A DNA stretch of 64,000 nt from Capsicum annuum (taxonomy: Eukaryota; Streptophyta; Magnoliopsida; Solanales; Solanaceae). The stretch covers positions 81,515,525 to 81,579,524 of the forward strand of contig NC_061122.1 in the NCBI RefSeq assembly GCF_002878395.1. Direction: 5' to 3'. Position numbers and translations under genes: made by a program. Below the pieces are notes generated by a model. It saw only the letters and a program-made list of their open reading frames with translations. It had not been told where the DNA came from and searched no databases. Within the stretch, counting starts at the first letter, position 1, and each line of letters opens with the position of its first letter. Shown here piece after piece: positions 35,070-47,057 of the stretch.

Positions 35070-35600
35070 CTTCCTCGATAGCTATGTAGACAATGTGAAA
35101 AGCTTCATTTAGGTGCATGTTGATTTAGAACAAACGAATACTTTTGGTGTGGTACATTAGGACATATGATAAGAGAATGCCCTCAAAGAGGCATAGGTGG
35201 TATGGCACGACCTACTGGATCAGCCGTTGCATCATCATCATCAGTGCCTTATTCAGGTAGAGGTGTACAACCTATGGGTCGTGGTAGAAGTGCTAAAGGA
35301 GGAGCTAGCTCTAGTGGAGTTCAGAATCGTACATATGCTTTAGCGGATCGATAAAATTCAAAGGCTTTTCCAGATGTGGTTATAGGTACATTGTCCATCT
35401 TTTCACATAATTTATATGCATTAGTTGATCCAGGTTCTACATTATCATATGTCACCCCATTAGTTGCTGGAAAGTTCAAAAGAACACCAGAATTGCTAGT
35501 TAAGCCACCTCAAGTATCTACGCCGATTGGTGAATCTGTTATAGCTAAGAGAGTATCAAAATTGTATAATAACTATTTGCGGTCACGATACAATGGCTGA
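35070..35600 (+). pseudogene. RE4 zinc knuckle and aspartic protease, broken
   Basis: The zinc knuckle reads CFWCGTLGHMIREC (C-x2-C-x4-H-x4-C intact) near 35137. A serine/glycine-rich linker follows, then a protease frame from 35376 with VVIGTLSIFSHNLYALVDPG and STLSYVTP. The catalytic triad region is D-P-G, as in many plant chromoviruses. Later protease sequence (LVELEMVDFDAIMDMDWL) lies in another frame after 35600. At least three stops separate the pieces. Confidence 0.82.
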
Positions 35601-35789
35601 CCTGGTTGAGTTAGAAATGGTAGATTTTGATGCTATAATGGATATGGATTGGTTGGCTTCTTGTTATGCTACAGTATATTGCCGAACTAAGAAGGTGTAT
35701 TTCCATTTTCCAAAAGAGGCAATCCTTGAATAGAGGGGTAATATTGGTGCACTAAGAGGTAAATTTATTTCTTATTTAAGGCAAAAAAG

Positions 35790-36649
35790 ATGATTTCCAA
35801 GGGTTACATATATCATCTGGTTAGAGTAAAGGATATAAATGCGGAGACACCAACTCTTCAAACTATTCCAGTGGTAAATAAATTTCCTGAAGATCTTCTG
35901 GGTTTGCTTCCAGAACGAGAAGTGGAGTTTGGTATCGATGTTATTCCAGGTACTCAACCAATTTCAATTCCTCTGTATAGAATGGTCCCAGCAGAATTAC
36001 GGGAGTTAAAAGAGTAATTGAAAGACTTGCTAGAAAAAGGATTCATAAGGCCTAGTGTGTCCCCTTGGGGTGCAATAGTGTTATTTGTGCATAAGAAGGA
36101 TGGCCCATTAAGAAGGGGACCTAGTGTGTCCCCTTGTGCTGCACCACTTGCTAGAATGTGTATTGACAACTAAACAAGGTGACAGTTAAGAACAAATATC
36201 CCCTTCTGAGAATTGATGACTTATTTGATCAGTTGCAAGGCGCCAAGTGGTTTTAAAATATTGATTTAAGGACTGGTTACCACCAAATGAGGGTCAAAGA
36301 GAAGGACATACCCAAGACAACTTTTCAAACATGGTACAATCATTACGAGTTTCTCGTCATGTCCTTTGGGCTAACTAATGCACCTGCAGCTTTTATTGAT
36401 TTGATGAATAGGTTGTTCAATCCATTCTTGGATGTGTTTGTGATAGTTTTTATAGATGATATTCTGATTTATTCGAGATCAAATGAGGACTATGCCATTC
36501 ACTTACGACAGGTGTTACAGATTCTTTGTGATCGTAAGCTATATGCAAAGTTCTCCAAATGTGAGTTTTGGTTGAAATCTGTGGCATTCTTAGATCATAT
36601 TGTATCTGATGAAGGGATAAAGATTGATATCAAAAGATACAAGCCGTGA
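35790..36649 (+). pseudogene. RE4 reverse transcriptase, broken
   Basis: Blocks seen in order are PVVNKFPEDLLGLLPEREVE, FGIDVIPGTQPISIPLYRM, then after a stop [19 protein letters not shown]. An in-frame insertion carrying a second PSVSP copy follows. Then come RIDDLFDQLQGAKWF, a stop, and [20 protein letters not shown]. After that are [15 protein letters not shown] and the catalytic block [12 protein letters not shown] near 36449. The F-I-D-D motif is intact. The thumb continues to 36649 (FSKCEFW). Confidence 0.85.
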
Positions 36650-37068
36650 AGAACTGGCCAAGACCTATAATGCCTACGGAGGTTCGTAGTTTCCTTGGGT
36701 TCGCAGGTTATTATAGAAGGTTTGTTGAAGGATTTTCCTCGATTTCTGCACCTTTAACAAAGCTAACACACAAAGCATCCAAGTTCCAATGAAATGATGC
36801 ATGTGAAAGAAGTTTCCAAGATGTGAAGAATAAGTTGACTTCTACACCCGTATTAGTGCATCTAAAAGGTACAGAGAGGTATGCAGTGTATTGTGATGCT
36901 TCAAGAATTGGCTTAGGATGTGCCTCAAGACAATTGCGGCCATATGAGAAGAATTATCCAACGCATGATCTGGAACTAGCAGCGGTTATATTTTCCTTAA
37001 AGATATGGCGTCACTACTTGTATGGGATTCATGTTGACATATATACCGACCACAAGAGTTTGCAATAA
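36650..37068 (+). pseudogene. RE4 RT connection and RNase H, broken
   Basis: After a shift, the frame reads [20 protein letters not shown]. From 36823 to 37068 it reads [20 protein letters not shown] with DASRIGLGC, then [20 protein letters not shown] and YTDHKSLQ. This is the usual Ty3 RNase H with its DAS and TDHKSL motifs. It stops at 37068. Confidence 0.83.
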
Positions 37069-37234
37069 TCTTTCATTAGAAGGACCAAAATTTGAGGTAG
37101 AAAGATGACTTGAGTTACTAAAAGACTATGATGTTGATATTTTGTATCATTCGAGAAAAGCAAATGTGGTAGCTGATGCATTAAGTTGTAAGTCTATGGT
37201 GGTCAATTATGGGAAATCTACAAAACGATAAGGG

Positions 37235-37834
37235 ATGACTAAGGGTCTACACCAACTAGCCAATTTGGGGGTTCGCCTTCTTGAAACTCCAGATGAGGGG
37301 CTTATTGTGCATAATACTACAGAATCTTCCCTAGTAGCTAAAGTGAAAGAGAAGAAATATGCAGATCCCATTCTATTAAAGCTTAAGGAAAATGTGCAAT
37401 ATGGTATGACGAAAGCATTTGAGCTTATGCAAGAAGGAGTACTTCGGTGCCAAAACAGATTGTGTGCCGAATGTAGATGGACTAAGAAAGAGGATTATGA
37501 AAGAAGCATATCTTTCAAGGTATTCTATCCATCTAGGGTCAACAAAAATGTACCATGATTTGAAAGGAATGTATTAGTGGGGTGACATGAAGAAGAACAT
37601 TGCAAAATTTTTAGCCGAATGTCCAAATTGTCAAAGAGTTAAAGTAGAGCACCAAAAGCCCGGAGGGAATAAGTTAAGAAGTTAAGGAATATAGAAATAG
37701 CTTCTGTAAAAGTGCTTTGGAGGAACCAACAAGTAGAAGAGATAACATGGGAAGCTGAAGAAGTGATGAAATCTAAGTACCCCCATTTATTCAAATACGA
37801 AGAAAAAGTCCAAGATGCTAAATTGGAGCAATAA
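37235..37834 (+). pseudogene. RE4 integrase zinc finger fused to chromodomain remnant (core deleted)
   Basis: The frame 37235-37558 covers the linker (LANLGVRLLETP, LIVHNTTESSL). The zinc finger end CPNCQRVKVEHQKPGG lies at about 37618-37665, and within about 30 bases the sequence jumps to ASVKVLWRNQQVEEITWEAE, the C-terminal chromodomain. The whole DDE catalytic core of roughly 250 residues is missing. The frame ends at 37834. Confidence 0.8.
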
Positions 37835-37900
37835 CAAGTAAGTGTAATATATAGGTACTATGGGATAATAGGGATATTAACATTCGAGGACGATATTTCT

Positions 37901-37912
37901 AAGGGGGAAGGA
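37901..37912 (+). promoter_or_regulatory. RE4 polypurine tract
   Basis: AAGGGGGAAGGA lies directly before the 3' LTR start TGTAACATCCC. Confidence 0.85.
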
Positions 37913-40744
37913 TGTAACATCCCGTAATTTGCTTGTACTTGTTCTAATTATATGAAACCTTTTATAGCCTTGTGGTATAGTAACAGATGATATTGTTATG
38001 CAAGTGTTAATGGTGTAGATAGGATTATAGATGCTGCCCGTGCAGTTTTATGTGATGCAACCAAGTTAAAGTTGATACAACTATTTAAATTTAGGATCTT
38101 AAACTAGTATTTGAATCTGAAGTTTAAAGTGACCAAGTGTGTATAAGTTTAAGGTTAGATTAAAGGGATTAGGATCTAAAAAGGGATCAAATTATTGAGA
38201 TGCTTGCTTGACTTAATTAAGCTAGTAGGTGAGTCACCTACTTGAATAATTTGAACCAAATTAATGGACATATGGCTATGGACCAGATTTGGGCCTATAC
38301 TAATGTAATGTACTCATTTGGGCTCAAATTGAATAGAAGAGAAATAAAATGGGTATATGGCCTAACACATACAATCTACCAAGGCCCAAATATAATTGAG
38401 CCCAAGAAGAAATTAAGCAAGTAGGTGCATCACCTACTTTGAAGTTTTAGCAGCTTGGACCCTTAAGTAGGTGCATCACCTATTTGGGCTAATCCGTGGC
38501 TGAAAATGAGGTCAATAAGAAAGGTTCTAGAGGGCCCAATATAAGCTTAATATTGCTGACAATTCTATTCATTTTAAACATAGTTTTACCCTTTTAAGCT
38601 TTAGTTTTCTCTCATTCTTAACAAAGGTTAAGAATAACAGCCCTAAAACTCCTTTTAGGGTTCTTGAAGAAACCCTCACTTTTGCAGCCCAAGGTAAGTG
38701 AAAAACCCTTTAGTTTTTGTTTAATTATCTCATGGAAGATTATGAAAAGATGTTATAAGTGCTTAATTATAAATATATGGTAGAATATAGAACAAGCAAT
38801 CTGCTCACTTTTCTTTGGTATTAAAGAACTTCTCTTTTCTTCTTTGGTTTAAAGTGTGAAGGAAAGTTCAAGTTCTTGAAGAGGTCAATTAAAGGAATAA
38901 GTTGCAGAATTGAGGTAAGGTGACTGCTACATTTTGTTCTCCTAGTATATGAATTTGAAAGAGAGTTATGGATGTGTTGTTATTGAGAACTCAAGAGATG
39001 ATGAGTTCAATAATGGGTTGCTACAATAAGAGTGATTTGGGACTGTTTAGTGGACTATTTTGTATGTTCATGTTATGGGCTTCCATGTTGATATTGGAGA
39101 AGGGTGTGATTAGTTTGTAATGAAATATAGAAGAAAGGTGTAGTGGTAAACCACCAAACTAGTTGTTGCCCCTGTTTACTGCCTAATGTGTTTTTGTGTG
39201 TTGTTTGAAGGGTGTAATGAAGCTGAGGTAGTTTCGGTGATCTTATAAGGACATATATGGTATGTGGGTATAATTGGAGGATAAAAGGGTTAAGATAACA
39301 CCCTTGATTGACAGATTACGTGTTTACTGCCCGATTACTGTTTTGGTGAAGTTAAGTATTCTAAATGTGTTGGTTGGTTGCTATACTAGTTTACCATATA
39401 TTCTATTGTAGATAAGTAATATAAAAGGTGGGAAGTCAAGTCAGATTAGTTTCGGAGCTATATAATCAGGTATGTAAGGCATACTCCATTTTGTACTCTT
39501 TGGCATGAAATCGAACATATGTTCCACCAAATAAGTTTCCAAGGTTGTCCTGTAACAAGTGACACATAATAGCAACATATTACATACCAAGAAGCCAACG
39601 ACCTTGTTCCCATTCTTTAACATATCAAAACACCTCAATACGTGTTTATTATTAAACCTGCACATCTATCTTCGTTTGAAAATTTCAGAAGTTTTCCATT
39701 AACTCAATTAAGACTCGTGTGTTATTTTAAGCTCCTAAACACTTCATTGGTTTGCCAACAGCTCTCTACTTGATTTATGTTGCATTAAGTGCCTATTTAC
39801 ATGCCTCTAATTGGTTCAAGGCACCATAATGTAGTGACCACCAAAGTAACAATCTCAAAGGCTAAATAAACTAAGTAACGCAAATCTGTAAAACGAGTGG
39901 TAACTCAGGGGCATAAAGCCTAGCATGGGTCGATCTCGATACCTTTATATGTGGGTGGAGCTCAGGGACATAAGCCTAGCATGGGACGATCCCAATCTTT
40001 ATATGTAGGTGGTAGCTCAGGGGCGTAAGCCTAGCATGGGCCAATCCTAATTTATCTATTTACCACTGATCAGCTGGTCATTTGCATTGCATATGGCTTA
40101 CAAAGATTATGAAGTAAGAAAGGTAAAAATGAAGAAAGGAACGTGATGTATGTAGTCCCACAAGTATATATAAAGGTGGTCTACTAGTACTACTTATACA
40201 CTTGTATCTAATTTCTATTGAGCTCTTGTATCGTGTGTTGTTACCTTCAGCTTTACATATTCAATACATATTTTCATACTGACGTCCCTCACGGGGACCT
40301 GCATTTCATGCTGCAGGCACAAGTACTTCAGATCATATACCTCACTCATAGGAACGCAGGTTATTCCGTGCATATTGGTGATCTCCAAGTTGATTCGGGG
40401 CTTTCCGAGTCTGTTCTATATATTTTGGTATTGTGCAGTAGGTTAAGAGTAGGGCGGGGGGAGGGGGTTGTCTCAACCCTAACTAAGTCTATGTATCTTT
40501 TAGAGGCTTTGTAGACTAATGTAAAGTTATGGTAGTGTCTTATTTTTAGACATGGTGGCCACAATGGCCAAGTGTTGTATGTGTCAGTTTGTGCTTGCAT
40601 GTGTAATTATTTTCATCGATACATGATGTCAGAATATTTGGTTGTCATAGTTACATGCATGGGAAGTACAAGGTTATGAATTGGTTCTCTCGGGCCTTTA
40701 TGGCTACGGGTGCCTGTCCGCCCCAATAAGATTGAAGCGTGACA
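37913..40744 (+). repeat. RE4 3' LTR
   Basis: This 2832-bp LTR begins TGTAACATCCCG and ends GAAGCGTGACA. It has the palindromes at 38224-38242 and 38419-38439 and the tandem array at about 39893-40055. It has only a single copy of the LTR end that is duplicated in the 5' LTR. Confidence 0.87.
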
Positions 40745-41976
40745 ACAATGAACAAACAAGATTAGTAGTAAAATCTCCTCACCAACACTCGTATACACCC
40801 ACCTTTGTGATTCTCACAATTGGAGCAGCGGTATTGAAAGTTGCTTATACTCTGGTAGTCAATAGGATGTCAATTCTACTTAGCGTCCAGAATGGATTCT
40901 TATTTGATCGAGTCCAGACAAAAAAATAAAATTGAATTACGAACTTAAAACAAAGAAAATACTATGACTTATAAGCGAGAAAAGCACAAAATACAATGCT
41001 TAACACGAAAGAAAACATACTCAAAAACTAATCTACAATCTAGTAGGTATTTAATAGTTTACTAATTAGTATAAGAACTAACAAAATGGAAACCAATAGA
41101 ATCAAAAAAGTGAAACTAGAAATTCCAACGTTCTTGAGCTATTGATGATGTGGCACTCGACTATTGGTCGATGGACAAAAAAATTATTATTGAAGTTGAA
41201 AAATTTTGTTCCATAATTTTGGTTGTTCAAATTTCACAAAGATGGGGGGAATTTCGGTTTTGGTAGGTTAACAAACAAGTCTTTAAGTCCTTTTTTTCAA
41301 AATTCAAACCTTAACCAACTTTCACCTTTTTGGCAAGACAACCTTTTAGAGGTTTTGTCCCCCTTTCCTCTTTTGTCTTGTCTAAATAAATGAACTTACT
41401 CCCTTTTGGTATGAAGACTTTTGGGAGGTCTTTTGTTTTTTTCCTCTTTGGTTGAGAAATTTGTATCAACCTTTTGTTTGATACAACAAGTCTTCCCTTT
41501 GAATTTGTATCAAACAACAACCTTTTACAAGACTTCTTCAACACAACACAAGAACTTCAACAACAACAACAAAACCGTCCACTCTTCCCACTTTAGTCCA
41601 CTCCCTTGTCCCACTCTTACTCTCTTTAGTCTTTTTGTTGTTTGATACAAAAAAACACGGATTTAAAAAATAATGAAAGAATAGATAGTGAGACCAAGAT
41701 TATTACAAGATCTTAACCAAGTGTATTTAAACACTAACCCTAATGAATGTAATAATCAAAACCACACTCTTACGGTGACCGCCAAGGAAATCAACTCACC
41801 TCAAGATTCACCGTTTCCAAGCAAAGGTTATTGCCTTTTCCAAGTCCTATACTAAGGATGTCTGTTCCAAGCCCTAACTAAGACAATACACTGAGGTGGT
41901 CTACTCTCAAGAGAAAGGGTATTCAAGTGTTTCATACGTTCATCATTCAAAAACTAAAGAGAAAAGACCTAATAAG
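40745..41976 (-). mobile_element. RE5: partial FPFDPG-family element, - strand (leader and LTR 3' part)
   Basis: On the - strand, 41976-41643 is the 3' part of a family LTR ending TTTTTTTGTATCA. The leader sequence from 41642 down to 40745 resembles the RE9 leader at 48840-49200, sharing blocks such as TAATTAGTAA and ACCTACTAG and a similar (G)TTTCTAGTTT-type stretch. No usable primer site is left after the LTR. The element is cut by RE4 on its left and by RE6 on its right. It may be the other half of the element whose 3' LTR lies at 29979-30841, but their LTR ends differ. Confidence 0.6.
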
Positions 41977-43631
41977 TAATACGATTCAAATGGCCACCTT
42001 AGCTTTTGATGACATCTTTGAAGGCCAACACGTAAAGGCTCAAGACTTGGTCACCTCGAGAGAATAAGGCTATGCAAGGAAGGATCATTTTGAGCATAAC
42101 TTAAAGCAATCTTGTGTGTGGAAGGTTGCTTGGTTGTTTATATTGATGCTAACCCAAGAACCACAAGTCTGGAAGTATGAACCATACTCGGTTTTGAGAG
42201 CATTAAAAAGGTGCCATTCATTCAACTTATAATATACCTTGGCTTCCCCTTTATTAAGGGTGTTTTATACATTACATATGGTGTATTTACACACCATGGC
42301 AACCCCTCTCATTAAGGGCAAAGTGGTATTTTTATCTTTATTTGTAATATATTTTAAATAGGCCCCTTTAATCTTATTTTTACTAGTTTTGAATGATGAA
42401 ATATTGAAACACTTGAAAATCCTCTCTCTTGAGAGTAGACCACCTTAGTATAGTCTTATTTAGGACTTGAAAAAGTCATCCTTAGTATAGGGCTTGGAAA
42501 AACCATTATTGTTCTTTACTTGGAAACGGTGGATCTTGAGGTGAGTCGAATACCTTGGCGGTCACCGTAAGAGTGTGGTTTTGATTATTACATTTATTAG
42601 GAGTTAGTGTTGAAATACACTTGGTTCTTAATCTTGTAATAATCTTGGTCTCACTATCTATCTTTATTTTCTATGCAATTTCCCTTGTGTTTGTGTTGAA
42701 TCCGTGTCTTATTTCATCTTGTGTCATTGTTATCATCTTCATCTCCTCTCTTTAGTTAAAATTTTAGTTTCTAGCCTTGTTTTCCGTATCATTTGGTATT
42801 AAAGAATGTCTTGATCTTGTTCCTACAAGATCAATCTTGGTCTTGCTTGTTAGAAAATTTTAAAAAATAAGTGTTAAAAACTGAAAATTCTAGAAAAAAA
42901 TAGCAATCTGTCCATATTTGTGTTCTTGGCCAAAATTGTGTTCTTGTTGTGTCTTAGCTGAGATTTGTTTGTTGTGTGACTAGATCTAGTAGTGTTCTTG
43001 TTTGTTTTGTTGTTTCTAGTGTTAGTTTTCTTGTCCACTAACACTTTGAGTCTATATCTAAACTTGAGCTTGAACTTGTTGAACGTTATTGTTGTGAACA
43101 TAAGCTTGGCCCATTGTTGTTGACCATTGTTGTGGTGGACTATTTTGGCCGTGTGGTTTCTCCATGATGTTCTAAACTTGACCACGTGATATTGTTGTTA
43201 CTTGGTGGCTTGAGAACTATTTTGTTGAAGTTGTAGTTGTCTTGGCCAAGTGTTGGAGATATTATTAATGTGGATTGGAGTTGGCCGTTGGAATTTTTGT
43301 TGTTCTTAAAGATTTTGTTATTGTTCTTGGTGTGGTTGTTGTTGTTCTTGAAGTTATTTACCTTTCTTCATATATTTTTAAAACATAAAGTGAATGTTAG
43401 ATCCTAAAAGGTGAAGGAAAAAGGTGTATGTACTTGTTAGTCTTGAAAGATCCCCAACCACCAAAAGACTTTATATCACTTTTCAACCACTTTTTCATGA
43501 TTTAAGGACCCATGTTTTAAGGAGAAATACAAAAAAAAGTCAAGTCTTGAAAATTGAAAAAGGCCCCAAGACTTATTTTTCCTTGTAAAATAAATTCCAT
43601 CAATTCAAATTAATTTTTGACGAACATATTA
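41977..43631 (+). mobile_element. RE6: partial FPFDPG-family element, + strand (5' LTR and leader)
   Basis: The LTR runs from about 41977 (TAATACGATTCAAATGGCC, a mutated TGATACGGGTC-type start) to 42791 (CCGTATCA). A mutated primer site TTTGGTATTAAAG follows. The leader, to about 43620, is co-linear with the RE3 leader 16268-17100, including GTGTTCTTGGCC and the CATGTTTTAAGGA block. No ORF remains. The LTR sits head to head against RE5. Confidence 0.7.
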
Positions 43632-43809
43632 GAATCTTGTTGTTATCGTTCTTGTATTGTTATTGTGTAGTGAATCCGAGAGGGGTCACCAAAAGGGGTC
43701 CTCGTTCTTCAAATCATGGAGAATCTTGTTGTTATCGTGCTTGTATTGTTATTGTGTAGTGAATCCGAGAGGGGTCACCAAAAGGGGTCCTCGTTCTTCA
43801 AATCATGGA
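43632..43809. repeat. 89-bp tandem duplication
   Basis: Units 43632-43720 and 43721-43809 are identical except for one base by eye. Each holds GTAGTGAATCCGAGAG, which also occurs in the - strand LTR at about 30085-30110. The unit therefore comes from LTR sequence. The near identity points to a recent duplication. Confidence 0.88.
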
Positions 43810-43849
43810 ATATTTTAGTGCGTGTTAGTATCTTCCTTATCGATCTTGT

Positions 43850-44475
43850 ATCAAAAAAGGTTAATTTTATGTGGTCCGATGTTTGTGAAAGGAGTTTTAA
43901 GAAGTTGAAGGATAAGTTGACTTGTGTGCTTATTTTGACACTACCTGAGGGTACTGAGGAGTTTGTTTTGTATTGTGATGTGTCCCCCACGTGCAAATGG
44001 GTTGTGTTTTGATACAACATGGTAAGGTTATATCCTATGCTTCTAGGCATCTTAAGATTCATGAGAGAAATTACTCTTCTCACAATCTAGAGATAATGGT
44101 CGTGGTCTTTGCTTTGAAGACTTGGCGCCATTATTTGTGTGGGGTGGATGTTATACTTATTTAGACCATAAGAGCTTACAGTATGTGTTTACGCAGAAGG
44201 AATTGAATCTCAGGAAAAGGTGATGGCTTGAATTGATTAAATATTATGACATGAGTTTGCATAACTATCCAGGTAAATCTAATGTGCTTGTTGATGCTCT
44301 TAATAGGTTGTCTATGGGGATCTTATCTCACATTTATAAAGAGAAAAAAAGACTAGTGAAAGATAGTCATAGGGTGGCTAATTTGGAAGTTTGCCTCTTG
44401 GACCCTGAAGATAGAAGGGTGATTGTTCAAGAAGTGATTAAATCACCTCTTGGTGTTGAGGTCAAGGAAAAATAG
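43850..44475 (+). pseudogene. RE7 RNase H region and linker, broken
   Basis: [35 protein letters not shown] and then a stop replace the usual DAS run. Further pieces in shifted frames include the LRKR-type segment. From 44233 the frame reads YYDMSLHNYPGKSNVLVDAL and NRLSMGILSH, the end of the RNase H domain and the linker to integrase. Confidence 0.75.
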
Positions 44476-45752
44476 GTTTTGGATCCTATACTTATGAAAA
44501 TCAAGGATGATGTGGGTCAGCAAAAAGTTATGGATTTTGTGATTGAGGGAGATGGCACCTTAAGGTATCAAGGATGGTTGTATGTCCCTGATATAGACAG
44601 GTTGTGATAAATAATTTTGGCTGAGGCTCATGAGTCCAGATATACAGTTCATCCGAGTCCGACCAAGATATATCATGATATGAAGGAAATCTATTGGTGG
44701 AATAATATAAAGAGAGATGTAGCAAATTTTTTTGCTAAGTGTATGGTTTGTCAACAAGTGAAAGTAGAACATTTGAGTCCTGGTAGCATATCCCAAGAGA
44801 TAGAATTGCTCATGTGGAAGTGGGCGATAATTAATAAGGATTTTGTTACAGGTCTTCTGTGGTCTTACAATTAGTATGACTCTATTTGGTTCATTGTGTT
44901 AAGTTGTTCATTCAGGAGATAGTAAAGTTGTATGGGGCACTGGTGTCCATCATTTCATATTGAGGTACATAGTTTTATTCTCATTTTTGCAGTTTGTTTT
45001 AGAAAGGTTTGAGTACTCAGGTGAACCTCAGCACCATTTTCCACCCTCAAATGGATGGACAAATAGAATGGACTATTCAGACTTTGGAGGATATTCTAAG
45101 GGCTTATGTAATTAATTTTAAAGGTAGTTGGGTCGACCATTTGCCTCTTATTGAATTCGCTTACAAAAATAGTTATCATTCTAGCATTCAAATAGCCTCA
45201 TTTGAGGATTTTTATGGTAGACGGTGTAGGTCTCCTATTGGATGGTTGGAGGTGGGGGAGACTAGGTTGTTTTGCCCTAACTTGGTTCACCAAGCCATGA
45301 AGAAGGTGAAGGTGATTCGAGGAAGACTTAAGACTACTCAAAGTTGCTACAAGTCTCTTATGAAAGAAGTCATAAGATTTGGGAAGAAGGGGAAGTCCAG
45401 TCCCTATTACATTGGTCCACATCGGATTTTAATAAAAATTAGTAATTATTCTTATGAATTAGATTTACCGGTGAGTTTGGCTTCAATTCCTCCCATTTTC
45501 CATGTGTTTATTCTTAAGAAGTGTGTGGGGGACCCTTTTTTGATAGTGCCTGTTGAGGATGTTAGTGTTAGAGATTTGTTGTCTCAAGAGGAAATACCAA
45601 ATGAAATATTAGATAGTCAAGTTCATATATTAAGAACAAAGGCTATAGCTTTGTTGAAGGTTCTTTGGAGAAATCAAAAGGTGGAAGAAGCTACTTGGGA
45701 AGCTGAAAAATACAAAAGCCAAGTACCCAATCTTGTTCTCCGTGTTTTATGA
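44476..45752 (+). pseudogene. RE7 integrase and chromodomain, broken
   Basis: The zinc finger is in VHPSPTKIYHDMKEIYWW and CMVCQQVKVEHLSPG (44617-44874). The first acidic core block is KDFVTGL. At about 44965 the second core aspartate, expected before RGTQF, is replaced and followed by a stop. From 45009 to 45752 a 247-codon frame covers VNLSTIFHPQMDGQIEW, LIEFAYKNSYHSSIQ, YGRRCRSPIGWLEVGE and KGKSSPYYIGPHRI. It ends with the chromodomain KVLWRNQKVEEATWEAE. About 25 residues before the KKGK block are missing. The E of the DDE triad is kept. Confidence 0.85.
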
Positions 45753-45890
45753 AAGTGCTTGAGGTATGAATTTCATTTCCCTTTTATTGATTTTGAATTT
45801 GTCCTTGGATTCTATTGTGTTTTTTCTAATTATCGAGCTCAAATTATTAGAACTCCCAATTCGGGAATGAATGATCCAAAGGGGGGATAA

Positions 45891-47057
45891 TGTAAGACGC
45901 CGTAAAATTTTGAAAAGTTATTTTTGACCCTCTCGTGTGCATAATGTTAATCTTTGACTTGAATTATTTTAAGGGATGTTAACAGGGTGTTTTATGAAAG
46001 TTTTAAATTTTTTGGAAGGGGTTCGGGGCTATTTTGGGACCCTGAGGCAGTGAAGCTCCGTGATAGTGGTAAGCCATGCCACTTGCACTCCACAGTTAGA
46101 GCGTGACATGGAGGCTAACTTGTGTGATAGTAGCGTGCCACGCTACTATGCATATTTTTCTTAATTTTGTTTTTATCACTTGGATGAGGGTCTTTTTGGT
46201 CCTTTACCCCTTACACGACTTTTAAACATCAAATTGACCATTTTTCTTCAGTTGTCAAAGATCAAATACTACCTTTCTCTTACTTAACTCCCAACCCAAG
46301 AAAGTTCAAGGGTTTTACAAGAAATCACTACTCTAGGCTTTACACTTCAATTTCTCTTTAATTTTTTCTATATTTAAGGAATGTCGCTTACTCCCAAACT
46401 TGTATTTTACATTATGGCATTAATTTAATCAATATTCATGTGTTTTGAATGACAGGTTTGAAATTGGGTTGAGGGTTGTTGGTCGTTAATTCTTGAATTA
46501 CTTTTTCCATTATTTTAATTTGTGATTCATGTTTTAAATTATGGCTTTTGGAATTGAATTGGTATATTATTATAATGGTTGGAATGGGTAACATGGGTTT
46601 CTCCAAATTGATAAAATTTTGACTTGGCAATGGCATTAACCTCAACCCACTTTATAATCTTGGTTTGGAATATGTATTCTTACATAATGTAGCTTATCTT
46701 TTTTAAACATTAAATTGTATTAATGGAAAAATGGATAAAAAGAATTTGGAATGCCTTTTGTGGCTATGATTTTGAAATGCCCTTGGTGGCCATGGTTTAT
46801 TTTGGATTTTAAATGGAACTTGGGAGTCTAATGGTTATATCGGTTGGTTTGGCATAATTTAATTAGCTTGAAAGCATATTGGTATGATGATACCAAGTTG
46901 GTAAATACATCAATAAATGACTCCTTGGTTAATGGTTGGTTTATGTGCAAACTGTTTTAATTTGGGATTAAAGGGAATTGTGTGGCTCTTCATGAAGGTG
47001 TAGTCTCGAGAGGACATACACTAGAAACAACATTTACCGACTTTGGGGGTCTATATG
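45891..47057 (+). repeat. RE7 3' LTR, first part
   Basis: It begins TGTAAGACGCCG directly after GGGGGGATAA. It includes a GC-richer inverted stretch around AGTAGCGTGCCACGCTACTA (46130-46149). It ends where RE8 begins. Confidence 0.75.

Larger units (their letters stand above)
30852..40744 (+). mobile_element. RE4: Ty3 chromovirus-type element with both LTRs and degraded gag-pol
   Basis: The LTRs are at 30852-33765 and 37913-40744. There is a tRNA-Met primer site at 33770 and a polypurine tract AAGGGGGAAGGA at 37901-37912. Gag, zinc knuckle, protease, RT, RNase H and a remnant of integrase with chromodomain follow in the Ty3 order. The 3' LTR begins TGTAACATCCCG. The 5' LTR lacks about the first 19 bases of this, lost at the junction with the previous LTR. 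Stops and shifts occur in every domain and the integrase core is deleted. The element could not move by itself. Clade is probably Tekay/Del, by overall style. Confidence 0.88.
43810..47057 (+). mobile_element. RE7: 3' half of a Ty3 chromovirus-type element
   Basis: It holds the end of RT/RNase H, integrase and chromodomain (to 45752), a polypurine-rich GGGGGGATAA before 45891, and the first part of a 3' LTR (45891-47057). The upstream half and 5' LTR are absent. RE8 inserted into its LTR at 47058. Confidence 0.8.

Noticed and set aside
45009..45752. A 247-codon open frame that looks like an intact gene
   Set aside because: It is the C-terminal part of a chromovirus integrase with chromodomain. 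The rest of the protein is broken or missing.
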